Source: Mycobacterium kansasii ATCC 12478 (GTDB lineage Bacteria > Actinomycetota > Actinomycetes > Mycobacteriales > Mycobacteriaceae). From it: 64,000 nucleotides of DNA. The notes beneath the pieces are model-generated. The model was not told the DNA's origin, did not search any database, and saw nothing but the letters and a program-made list of their open reading frames with translations. Positions 9,421 to 17,581 of this stretch are shown here, in pieces. The DNA is taken from NCBI RefSeq assembly GCF_000157895.3, contig NC_022663.1:682001-746000 (forward strand), written 5' to 3'. Position numbers and translations under genes: made by a program. Numbering within the stretch: position 1 is the stretch's first letter; each line of letters starts with the position of its first letter.

Positions 9421-9885
9421 CTACCTGACCTGACTGGGCTCGAAGCGCTCCGCCATGGCCGCCAGCCGCAACAGGCATTCACGGTTGCGTGGATAGATGG
9501 CCGCCAGCGCCAGTCGATCGGGCATCAGCCCGATCGGCCCCTGTACCGGCAGTTCGATCATGTCAAGCCGGCATCCTGCCGGAATTCCACGCAGCCGCAT
9601 GGTGATCCGGGCGGCACCGAACCAGCCCAGTCCGGCGTGCAAGACGAGTTCCTGGCCGGGCGCGCAGCTCTCGACCACCGTCTGGTCGTCGATCACCAAC
9701 GGCCAGATCCCTATCGAGTGCCGGATGGCCGCACCCGGCTGCGGCCAGTGCGAGTCGACCGCGCGAGTGCGGCTATTGCCCACCACCCACTGGCTGTAAG
9801 TCCATCCGTCGGCGAGCACGCCCCAGACGTCATCGCAGGACACCGCCACATCGCGGGTCGCGATCAGTTCTCCGGTCGCTGTCAT
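9421..9885 (-). CDS. SRPBCC-family protein
   Basis: This 154-residue protein is predicted to have a single START-like SRPBCC (polyketide cyclase/lipid-binding) domain. It begins with a beta strand and helix (LIATRDVAVSCDDVWGVLAD) and has the long C-terminal helix that closes the hydrophobic cavity. ATG 9885 follows an AAAGGA ribosome site. The fold binds hydrophobic ligands, and no catalytic residues can be assigned. Being upstream of and nearly touching the FAD oxidoreductase gene suggests that it delivers or processes that enzyme's substrate; this is inference. Confidence 0.8.
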   Translation of the reverse strand: MTATGELIATRDVAVSCDDVWGVLADGWTYSQWVVGNSRTRAVDSHWPQPGAAIRHSIGIWPLVIDDQTVVESCAPGQELVLHAGLGWFGAARITMRLRGIPAGCRLDMIELPVQGPIGLMPDRLALAAIYPRNRECLLRLAAMAERFEPSQVR

Positions 9886-10060
9886 GAGCGGGTCCTTTCG
9901 CACCGGGGATGATCCCAGCGGGTACCCGCCGCGCCCGGAACTAATGCCGGGATACTGCCGGGACCGCGCCGGTCGACCGGCTAGCAAACTCCGCAGGTTT
10001 AGCCGCGCGATCCAGCGGCTAACCCGATCAGCGACCGGAAACTTCGAGGAAGGCCGAATT

Positions 10061-10417
10061 GTGACTCTGCGACGGTTGATCATTGCGGTGGGTGCCGTGC
10101 TGTTGGTGGCCGGTGTCATCGGCCTGCTGGTGCCGGTGTCGGTGTCCAACAGCAACGGTGGTTCGATTTCCTGCGGAAACGGGTTCGCCACCGACCTGTC
10201 CGCGGCGCGAAACGCCAACAACAGCAACGGCGCCGACATCCCGATCCTCAACCAGGTCATCCCACACACCGACTTCGTGGCGCAATGTGAATCGGCGGTA
10301 TCGAGCCGGCGCATGTGGGCCATCCCGCTGGTGGTGATCGGGATCGTCGGGATAGGCGGCGCGCTGCTGGTACGGCGGTCTCAGGCCGCAGATACCAGCG
10401 TGGGAGACGTCAGATAA
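10061..10417 (+). CDS. Small two-helix membrane protein with a cysteine pair
   Basis: This 118-residue protein has one hydrophobic helix near each end (about residues 4-25 and 90-108). Between them is a polar loop of about 60 residues containing two cysteines (SISCGNGF and VAQCESAV), which could form a disulfide outside the membrane. GTG 10061 is preceded by GAGGAAGG at a good distance. I do not recognise the family. It converges on ephD with an 8-bp overlap of coding ends. The 175 bp upstream, between it and the divergent SRPBCC gene, hold the promoters. Confidence 0.7.
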   Translation: MTLRRLIIAVGAVLLVAGVIGLLVPVSVSNSNGGSISCGNGFATDLSAARNANNSNGADIPILNQVIPHTDFVAQCESAVSSRRMWAIPLVVIGIVGIGGALLVRRSQAADTSVGDVR

Positions 10418-12194
10418 CCCGCATGCGGGCGGTACTGCGCAGCGCCTGGGGCAGCACCCGGGAAATGCCGTACAGCGCGTAGGCCTCCGGCGCTACCGGG
10501 CGGATGGGCTTGTTCTTCTTGACCGCCGACACGATCGCGTGAGCAACCTTGTCGGGACCGTAGTGGCGTAGCGCAAACATCTTGTCCAGCTGGCTGCGCC
10601 GGCCTTCGACCTGCTCCTCGCCCTTTCCGAACGGCGTGTCGAAGCGGGTGGCCGCGATGATGTTGGTGTCGATGACGCCGGGACACACGGTGGTCAGACC
10701 GACGCCGGCGGCGTCGAGTTCGGCCCGCAGACAGTCGGAGAACATGTACGTCGCCGCCTTGGAGGTGCAATAGGCGCTCAGCGACTGCAGCGGCGCGTAG
10801 GCGGCCATCGACGACACGTTGACGATGTGACCCCCGGTGCCGCGCTCGACCAGACGGCGGCCAAAGGAACGGCAACCGTTGACCACGCCGCCGAGATTGA
10901 CGGCCAGCACCCGGTCGAACTGCTCGGCGGGAGTGTCCAGGAACCGGCCCGCCTGGCCGATGCCGGCGTTGTTGACGACGATATCGGGAACGCCGTGTCG
11001 GGTGCTGACCTGCTCCGCGAACGCCTCAACCGCTTCGGCGTCGGACACGTCGAGCACGTACGGATGGGCGACGCCGCCGCGTGCCGCGATCTCCGCGGCC
11101 GTGTCTTTGACCGTGGCCTCGTCGATGTCACTGATCACCACCTCGGCACCCTCACGGGCAAACGCGAGTGCGGTTTCGCGGCCGATCCCGCTGCCCGCCC
11201 CGGTGACGGCGACCAGGATGTCACCGAAGTGCTTGCGCGGCCGGCCGACCTGTGCCCGCAGCAGCGCGCGGCTGGGCGGGTTGCCCTCGACGAAGTCGGC
11301 GATGTCGTGCACCGCGGCCGCCATCACCTGCGGATGCGACATCGGGGAAAAATGACCGGCCTTGATGTCTCGTCGCCACAATCGCGGCACCCAGCGCGCG
11401 GTCTCGTCGTAACCGTAGGGCCGCACATACGGGTCCTGGGTGTTGACGATGAGCTGCACCGGGACGCCGATGACGGTGATGCCGCGACTGCGCCGCTGCC
11501 GGGAGAAAGCCCGAAAATAGTTGGCGGGATACGTCTTCACCGAGCGAGCGGCATCGCTGGGCAGGTTGTCGGAGTGGTGGATCTGGTCGGCCGGGATGTT
11601 GTCGACCATATTGCGGCGAACCGCCGCGAGCGAAAGCGCCACCCGCAGAATCAGTGGCGCCACCACCGGCACCGAAAACAGCGCCATGTAGCTCAACCGC
11701 AGCGCCTGGGCGAGGGACCGGAGAAACCGTCGCGGCCGCCATGGCCGGCGCAGCCCGCCCCAGACGTAATCGACCAACTGTTCCTGACTCGGGCCGGACA
11801 CCGAGGTGAACGAGGCGACTCGGTCTCCGGCGCCGGGGCGGGTCAGATACTCCCAGATGCCCACCGAGCCCCAGTCGTGGCCCATGACATGGACCCGCCG
11901 GCCCGGGGTCAGCTGGTCGATGACGGCGGCGAAGTCGTCGGCGAAACAAGCCATGGTGTAGGCCGAGACGGGTTTCGGCGCCGACGACAGGCCGACCCCG
12001 CGGTTGTCGTAGCGGATCACCCGGAAACGCTGCGCCAGCCGCGGAACCACGCCGTCCCACAACACGTGCGAGTCGGGAAAGCCGTGCACCAGCACCACCG
12101 CCGGACCGTCGGGGTTGCCTTCTTCGTAGACCGCGATACGAGCGCCGTCCGCGCTGTCGACGAACCGCTGGGGTGCCTGTTGTGCTGCCGGCAT
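10410..12194 (-). CDS. ephD: EphD, epoxide hydrolase fused to a short-chain dehydrogenase
   Basis: This is a 594-residue fusion. Residues 1-310 form an alpha/beta hydrolase of the epoxide-hydrolase class, with oxyanion segment HGFPDSH, nucleophile Asp107 in GHDWG and a C-terminal His281 (KAGHF). Residues about 325-594 form an SDR domain with TGAGSGIGRE, NNAG, Ser461/462 and the Tyr475/Lys479 pair of YCTSK. The same two-domain layout is found in Rv2214c, where EphD has been linked to the metabolism of oxygenated or epoxy mycolic acids. It is transcribed alone, divergent from dlaT. Confidence 0.95.
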   Translation of the reverse strand: MPAAQQAPQRFVDSADGARIAVYEEGNPDGPAVVLVHGFPDSHVLWDGVVPRLAQRFRVIRYDNRGVGLSSAPKPVSAYTMACFADDFAAVIDQLTPGRRVHVMGHDWGSVGIWEYLTRPGAGDRVASFTSVSGPSQEQLVDYVWGGLRRPWRPRRFLRSLAQALRLSYMALFSVPVVAPLILRVALSLAAVRRNMVDNIPADQIHHSDNLPSDAARSVKTYPANYFRAFSRQRRSRGITVIGVPVQLIVNTQDPYVRPYGYDETARWVPRLWRRDIKAGHFSPMSHPQVMAAAVHDIADFVEGNPPSRALLRAQVGRPRKHFGDILVAVTGAGSGIGRETALAFAREGAEVVISDIDEATVKDTAAEIAARGGVAHPYVLDVSDAEAVEAFAEQVSTRHGVPDIVVNNAGIGQAGRFLDTPAEQFDRVLAVNLGGVVNGCRSFGRRLVERGTGGHIVNVSSMAAYAPLQSLSAYCTSKAATYMFSDCLRAELDAAGVGLTTVCPGVIDTNIIAATRFDTPFGKGEEQVEGRRSQLDKMFALRHYGPDKVAHAIVSAVKKNKPIRPVAPEAYALYGISRVLPQALRSTARMRVI

Positions 12195-12436
12195 CGGACC
12201 TCCGCCTCACCTGCGACCTGCTTCGCCTACCAGTGGCCACACCGTAGCAAGGGCGCTGCGCGGTTTCCGCGGTCGCCGCCGCCGGCGGAAGGCGCTGCGC
12301 CCTGAATGCGTGCCGGCCGCGCGGCAGTGACAGGATAGGTTTCGACATCTACTTGGGTTCCGCACCCGGTGCACGACTGTGTGGTAAGCCAGAGGTCGGC
12401 TGTGCCGACCGACGACCGATCGAGGAGTCAACAGAG

Positions 12437-14197
12437 ATGGCCTTCTCAGTCCAGATGCCGGCACTCGGTGAGAGCGTCACCGAGGGAACCGTCACCCGCT
12501 GGCTCAAGCAGGAAGGCGACACGGTCGACATCGACGAGCCCCTCGTCGAGGTCTCGACCGACAAGGTCGACACCGAAATCCCTTCGCCGGCCGCCGGCGT
12601 GCTGACCAGGATCATCGCCCAGGAGGACGACACGGTCGAGGTCGGCGGCGAACTGGCCGTCATCGGCGATGCGTCGGAAAGCGGCGGCGAAGAAAAGCCC
12701 TCCCAACCGGAACCGGAAGCCCCAGGTCACGGTAACGCCGAGCCGGCCCCCCAGGCCCAACCGGCGCCGCAGCCCGAACCGGTATCAGAACCCGCCCAGC
12801 CGTCAGGTTCCGGCGGCGACACCACACCGGTGCTGATGCCCGAACTCGGCGAATCGGTCACCGAAGGCACCGTGACTCGCTGGCTGAAGAAGGTCGGGGA
12901 TTCGGTCGGAGTCGACGACCCGCTGGTGGAGGTTTCCACCGACAAGGTCGACACCGAGATCCCGTCACCGGTGGCCGGCGTTCTGGTCAGCATCACCGCC
13001 GACGAGGACGACGTCGTCCAGGTCGGCGGTGAGTTGGCGCGGATCGGCACCGGCTCCCAAGCCGCCGCGCCGGCCGCACCCAAGCCGGCACCCGCACCCG
13101 AGGCCGAGCCTGAGCCCAAGCCCGAACCCAAGCCCGAACCCAAGCCGGAACCCGCCGCCAGGCCCGCTCCCGAACCCAAGCCGGAACCCGCCACCGCGCC
13201 CGCGCCGAAGGCCGAAACGCCACCATCTCAGCCCGCGACCCAAGGCGGCGCCGAAGGCACCCCGTACGTCACGCCGCTGGTGCGAAAGCTGGCCTCACAG
13301 CACAACATCGACCTCGCCGAGGTGACCGGCACCGGCGTCGGCGGCCGGATCCGCAAGCAGGACGTGCTGGCCGCGGCAGAACAGAAGAAACCAGCCGGGC
13401 AGGCGCCGGCTCCAGCCCCTGCGCCGGCTGCCAAAGCCGCCGCCCCGTCCGCCCCGGCACCGGCATTGGCGCATCTGCGCGGCACCACACAGAAGGCGAG
13501 CCGGATCCGCCAGATCACCGCCAACAAGACTCGCGAGTCCTTGCAGGCGACGGCGCAGCTCACGCAGACCCACGAAGTCGACATGACGAAGATCGTGGCG
13601 CTGCGCGCTCGGGCCAAGGCGGCGTTCGCCGAACGGGAAGGGGTGAATCTGACCTTCCTGCCGTTCTTCGCACGAGCGGTCATCGACGCCCTCAAGATCC
13701 ACCCCAACATCAACGCCAGCTACAACGAGCAGACCAAGGAGATCACCTACTACGACGCTGAGCACCTCGGGTTCGCAGTCGACACCGAGCAGGGTCTGCT
13801 CTCCCCCGTCATTCACAACGCCGGCGACCTGTCGCTGGCCGGGCTGGCCCGCGCGATTGCCGACATCGCTGCCCGCGCGCGGTCGGGCAACTTGAAGCCC
13901 GACGAGTTGTCCGGCGGCACGTTCACCATCACGAACATCGGCAGCCAGGGCGCCTTGTTCGACACCCCGATATTGGTGCCGCCGCAGGCCGCCATGTTGG
14001 GTACCGGAGCGATCGTCAAACGGCCCAGGGTGATCGTCGATTCCTTCGGCAACGAGTCGATCGGCGTGCGCTCCGTGTGCTATCTGCCGCTGACCTACGA
14101 CCATCGCCTCATCGACGGCGCGGATGCGGGACGTTTTCTCAGCACCATCAAGCACCGCCTCGAAGAGGGAGCGTTCGAAGCAGACCTGGGTCTTTGA
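12437..14197 (+). CDS. dlaT: DlaT (SucB), dihydrolipoamide acyltransferase E2
   Basis: This 586-residue E2 has two lipoyl domains (lysines in STDKVDTEIPSP at Lys43 and Lys170), a Pro/Ala/Glu/Lys-rich linker, and a peripheral-subunit-binding domain around YVTPLVRKLASQHNIDL. The CoA-dependent acyltransferase domain ends in YDHRLIDGAD (His556, Asp560). In mycobacteria DlaT is the E2 of pyruvate dehydrogenase and also works with AhpD/AhpC in peroxide defence. ATG 12437 follows CGAGGAG. The lipB-lipA genes that lipoylate it lie a few genes downstream. At 586 residues it is longer than the M. tuberculosis protein as I recall it, owing to linker expansion. Confidence 0.96.
   Translation: MAFSVQMPALGESVTEGTVTRWLKQEGDTVDIDEPLVEVSTDKVDTEIPSPAAGVLTRIIAQEDDTVEVGGELAVIGDASESGGEEKPSQPEPEAPGHGNAEPAPQAQPAPQPEPVSEPAQPSGSGGDTTPVLMPELGESVTEGTVTRWLKKVGDSVGVDDPLVEVSTDKVDTEIPSPVAGVLVSITADEDDVVQVGGELARIGTGSQAAAPAAPKPAPAPEAEPEPKPEPKPEPKPEPAARPAPEPKPEPATAPAPKAETPPSQPATQGGAEGTPYVTPLVRKLASQHNIDLAEVTGTGVGGRIRKQDVLAAAEQKKPAGQAPAPAPAPAAKAAAPSAPAPALAHLRGTTQKASRIRQITANKTRESLQATAQLTQTHEVDMTKIVALRARAKAAFAEREGVNLTFLPFFARAVIDALKIHPNINASYNEQTKEITYYDAEHLGFAVDTEQGLLSPVIHNAGDLSLAGLARAIADIAARARSGNLKPDELSGGTFTITNIGSQGALFDTPILVPPQAAMLGTGAIVKRPRVIVDSFGNESIGVRSVCYLPLTYDHRLIDGADAGRFLSTIKHRLEEGAFEADLGL
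13115..13150 (+). repeat. 12-bp tandem repeat (3 units) in the DlaT linker
   Basis: Three consecutive units of CCCAAGCCCGAA (the last with CCGGAA) encode Pro-Lys-Pro-Glu repeats in the flexible linker after the second lipoyl domain. Related, imperfect units continue to about 13200. In-frame gain or loss of units would only change linker length. Confidence 0.85.
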
Positions 14198-14236
14198 TGG
14201 GCCGTCAAGAAGGGCCGAGAAAGGCTAGATGAAACG

Positions 14237-15148
14237 GTGCCCGAGACGGTTGTCGCGATAGCGGGTTCGTCGGGCTTGATCGGCTCGGCTTTGGCCGCCG
14301 CGCTTCGCGCCGCCGACCATACGGTGCTTCGCATCGTGCGCCGGACCCCGGCGAGTTCCGAAGAATTGCACTGGAATCCCGACAGCGGCGAGTTCGATCC
14401 CGGCGTACTCACCGGCGTCGACGCCGTGGTCAACCTGTGCGGCGTCAACATCGGCCGGCGCCGCTGGTCAGGGGCGTTCAAACAGAACCTGCGCGACAGC
14501 CGGATCACGCCCACGGAGGTGCTGTCCGCCGCCGTCGCCGAGGCCGGCGTCGGCACCCTGATCAACGCTAGTGCGGTGGGTTACTACGGAGACACCCGGA
14601 ACCGCGTCGTCGACGAAAACCACTCAGCCGGAGGGGGTTTCCTGGCCCAGCTGTGTGTTGATTGGGAAGCCGCCACGCTGCCGGCCCAGTACGCCGGCAC
14701 TCGTGTGGTCCTGGCCCGCACCGGTCTGGTGCTGGCTCCGGCCGGGGGCGCGCTGCGTCCGATGCGGCCGGCATTCTCGGTGGGCCTGGGGGCGCGGCTG
14801 GGTAGCGGCCGTCAGTACATGTCGTGGATCAGCCTCGAGGACGAGGTGCGGGCGCTGCTGTTCGCCATCTCCAACCCCGACTTGTCCGGGCCGGTGAACA
14901 TGACCGGGCCGGCGCCGGTGACCAACGCCGAGTTCACCACCGCGCTCGGCCGGGCACTGAATCGCCCGACGCCGTTGATGCTGCCCGGGTTCGCGGTACG
15001 CGCGGCACTCGGCGAGTTCGCCGACGAAGTGCTGCTCAGCGGTCAGCGCGCTATCCCCGCTGCGCTGGAACAAACCGGTTTTCAGTTCCACCACAACACA
15101 ATTGGTGAAGCGCTGCGCTACGCCACCGCGCGGCGCGACCACGCTTAG
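14237..15148 (+). CDS. TIGR01777-family NAD-dependent epimerase (Rv2216 type)
   Basis: This 303-residue Rossmann protein has the N-terminal nucleotide-binding motif AIAGSSGLIGSALAAALR and ends with a short helical domain. The segment NASAVGYYGDT corresponds to the catalytic Ser-Tyr region of the atypical SDR39U1 (TIGR01777) family. The physiological substrate of this family is unknown. GTG 14237 lies 39 bp after the dlaT stop on the same strand, as in Rv2215-Rv2216, so it is probably co-transcribed with dlaT. Confidence 0.88.
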   Translation: MPETVVAIAGSSGLIGSALAAALRAADHTVLRIVRRTPASSEELHWNPDSGEFDPGVLTGVDAVVNLCGVNIGRRRWSGAFKQNLRDSRITPTEVLSAAVAEAGVGTLINASAVGYYGDTRNRVVDENHSAGGGFLAQLCVDWEAATLPAQYAGTRVVLARTGLVLAPAGGALRPMRPAFSVGLGARLGSGRQYMSWISLEDEVRALLFAISNPDLSGPVNMTGPAPVTNAEFTTALGRALNRPTPLMLPGFAVRAALGEFADEVLLSGQRAIPAALEQTGFQFHHNTIGEALRYATARRDHA

Positions 15149-15259
15149 CACTCAGCTGCTTTTTGCCTGGCGTATCCCCTTCCGATACGCGCCCATTCGT
15201 GTACTCTTCGCTTGCGGTCCCATCCACATTCCACCAGCGGCCAACAAATGGAGAAACGC

Positions 15260-16012
15260 GTGGCGACGTCGGTATTCCACGACCTGAAAAAGGAAGGGCC
15301 GCTCTACGCGCTCTTTCTGAACTGCACCCTGAAAAGTGCGCCGGAAGTTTCGAACACCGAGGCGCTGTGCAATCTACTGATCGAGCGTCTGCGGGCTCAC
15401 GAACCCGACATCGAAACCGAGATCGTCCGGGTCGTCGACTACAACGTCAAGCCCGGGGTGATGAACGACGAGGGCGACGGGGACGAGTGGCCGGCAATCC
15501 TGGAAAAGGTGAAGCGCTGCAACATCATCGTGCCCGCAATGCCGATCTGGATGGGCGTGCGGTCGTCGGTGATGCAGCGGGTGATCGAAAGGCTCGACGG
15601 CACCACCAAGACGGTGATGTGCGAACGGACCGGCCAGTTCCCGCTCTACGGGTCGGTGGCGGGCATCGTGGTCACCGGCAACGAGGACGGTAGCCATGAC
15701 TGCGTGGCCAACACTTTCGCCAACCTCCTGCACTTCGGCGCGACGGTCCCACCCAATACCGACGTGTACTGGGTCGGTGACGCCGGACCCGGAGCCAGCT
15801 ACATCGAGGCCGGCGGCGAGTTGTCGCCGTACGTGCGCCGGAACGCCGAGCTGACCGCGCTCAACCTGCTCTTTGCGGCAAAGCTGTTGCGAGCGAACCC
15901 CTACACCATCAACATCGCCGAACATAACGCAAAGATGATGGCGCGCAACAAAGTCAAGGAAGCGGCCATGAAGCTCGCGATCAAGCATATGCGCGAGAAC
16001 ATGCCAGACTGA
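15260..16012 (+). CDS. Flavodoxin-fold NAD(P)H:FMN reductase-like protein
   Basis: This protein of about 250 residues begins with a beta strand and a phosphate-loop-like turn (LYALFLNCTLKSAPEVSNT). It has PAMPIWMGVRSSVMQ in the middle, the isoalloxazine-contact segment of the flavodoxin/FMN reductase fold. I chose GTG 15260 because GGAG lies six bases before it; ATG 15248 in the same frame is an alternative. It is the first of four same-strand genes (15260-19257) inserted between the Rv2216-type gene and lipB. A role supplying reducing equivalents to that cassette is an inference. Confidence 0.8.
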   Translation: MATSVFHDLKKEGPLYALFLNCTLKSAPEVSNTEALCNLLIERLRAHEPDIETEIVRVVDYNVKPGVMNDEGDGDEWPAILEKVKRCNIIVPAMPIWMGVRSSVMQRVIERLDGTTKTVMCERTGQFPLYGSVAGIVVTGNEDGSHDCVANTFANLLHFGATVPPNTDVYWVGDAGPGASYIEAGGELSPYVRRNAELTALNLLFAAKLLRANPYTINIAEHNAKMMARNKVKEAAMKLAIKHMRENMPD

Positions 16013-16045
16013 ACCGGCAGTGGATTCAGTCTGAAAGCCAGCGTC

Positions 16046-16900
16046 ATGCGGTCTTCCGGAGATCCGGTTCCCAGTATCAGCGAGGCCGCGGCCACTGGGG
16101 AAATCGCGGACCTCTATGCCGACATCCGCCAAACGCTCGGAATGACTTTCGTCAACCTGATCTGGCGTAATCTCGCCTCGATCCCCGGTGCGTTGCGCTG
16201 GACCTGGGACACGATGAAACCCCTCTACGCCAATGGCGCAGTGTACCGGGAAGCCGACTCGCTGCGCCAGGGGCAAGAGTTACCGCCGGTACCGCAACTC
16301 AGCGCTGCTGCGCTGCAATCCGTCGGAATCGGAGCCGATGACCAAAATGTCATCCGCACAACACTTTCCGGATATGACACCGGCAATCCGCTCAACCTGG
16401 TGGGGTTCTGCGCCGTTCGGGCCCGGCTGCACGGCCTTACCCCGCCCGCGTGCCCGTGTATTCAGCAGGCACCCCGCCGGCCGCCGCCGGCAGCATGTGC
16501 GCTGTTGATGAACCTGGACGAGATGGCGCCACATGTCGCCGAAATGGTGCGCATCGTGAATCTGATCGGAGCCCGCGGCCGGGCACGAGACCTACAGGTC
16601 AGCCTGCCACGAAACCTTGCTCATTGGCCGGGCATGCTGGTGCTCTACTACACCGCCCTGCAACCGCTGCATGACAACGGCTCGCTGCTGGCCGCGATCG
16701 ACGCGGTGATCGCCGACGGCAGACGACGCGGGCATGCAGTCAGCGGCGCGCTGGGGAACACCGGCCTGCCGGACACCGAAACCGCAACGGCCATCAGGGA
16801 TTCACTGGAAAACCTGGTGCCGAACGCGATGGCGCGGATGATCCCGGTGGTGAGCCTGCTACTTCGCTTGCTGCCTCGTGAAACCGACAATGCGCGCTAA
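16046..16900 (+). CDS. DehI-family (halocarboxylic acid dehalogenase-like) protein
   Basis: This protein of 284 residues is mostly helical. Its start, VPSISEAAATGEIADLYADI, followed by FVNLIWRNLASIPGAL, is characteristic of the DehI family (group I alpha-haloacid dehalogenases and relatives). The family has an internal pseudo-repeat: the ADLYADI region and the second-half LPRNLAHWPGM region occupy equivalent positions. Real dehalogenation is not established for most actinobacterial members, so the reaction is open. ATG 16046 lies 33 bp after the reductase gene, and the next gene follows within about 20 bp. Confidence 0.75.
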   Translation: MRSSGDPVPSISEAAATGEIADLYADIRQTLGMTFVNLIWRNLASIPGALRWTWDTMKPLYANGAVYREADSLRQGQELPPVPQLSAAALQSVGIGADDQNVIRTTLSGYDTGNPLNLVGFCAVRARLHGLTPPACPCIQQAPRRPPPAACALLMNLDEMAPHVAEMVRIVNLIGARGRARDLQVSLPRNLAHWPGMLVLYYTALQPLHDNGSLLAAIDAVIADGRRRGHAVSGALGNTGLPDTETATAIRDSLENLVPNAMARMIPVVSLLLRLLPRETDNAR

Positions 16901-16921
16901 CAGAAGGGATTGGACGGAGTC

Positions 16922-17581
16922 ATGCAACTCACGGAACTGGTAGCTGGTCTCGGCGTCGCCGACGTCGTCGACGCGATGATGATGACGCATCAACACCGTG
17001 CGCACATCATCGAACTGCGCAGCCCCGACCCCGATCGGGTCCTCGTCGGCCCAGCGGTGACCATCTCCTTTCTGCCGGTACGCAAGGACCTGATGGATCC
17101 GCAGAAGCACAGCCTGGGGCCGGCCATCTACCGCGCCGTCGCCGAACATGAGGCCAACGGCGCCGTCCTGGTGATGGCGTCCAATGGCTACCGGCAGACC
17201 TCGCTCGGCGGCGGCACCAAGCTCAGTCGCGTTGAAAACCTGGGCATGGCAGGCATTCTGGCCGACGGCATGCTGCGCGACTTTGAGGAACTGAGCACCT
17301 ACAACTTCGCGACGTACTGCCACGGCGAAACGGTGCGCGCCGGCGGCAATGAGATTCAGCCCTATCTGGCCGATGTTCCGGTAGCGGTCGGCGGGGTCAC
17401 CGTGGTACCCGGCGACGTGATCTTCGCCAAGGGATCGACGGCCGTGGTCATCCCCGGCGCCGAAGCCGAGGCGATCCTGTCCAAGGCGCGCCAGGTGATG
17501 CAGAAGATGGACCAGATGAAAGAGGGCCTGAAATCCGAAGACCCGCAAGCGGTGCTCAGCCACGGCAGCGGTGAGCTCTGA
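16922..17581 (+). CDS. RraA-like protein (HMG/oxaloacetate aldolase-like family)
   Basis: This 219-residue protein is of the RraA-like fold. VADVVDAMM at the N-terminus and MAGILADGMLRDFEEL, the segment holding the family's Arg/Asp active-site residues, are the clearest matches. Members either are class II aldolases/oxaloacetate decarboxylases (divalent metal, pyruvate enolate) or act as RNase E regulators; the metabolic neighbours favour the enzyme role. ATG 16922 is used; an in-frame TTG at 16910 is possible and spacing does not decide. The stop TGA overlaps the next gene's ATG by one base. Confidence 0.8.
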   Translation: MQLTELVAGLGVADVVDAMMMTHQHRAHIIELRSPDPDRVLVGPAVTISFLPVRKDLMDPQKHSLGPAIYRAVAEHEANGAVLVMASNGYRQTSLGGGTKLSRVENLGMAGILADGMLRDFEELSTYNFATYCHGETVRAGGNEIQPYLADVPVAVGGVTVVPGDVIFAKGSTAVVIPGAEAEAILSKARQVMQKMDQMKEGLKSEDPQAVLSHGSGEL

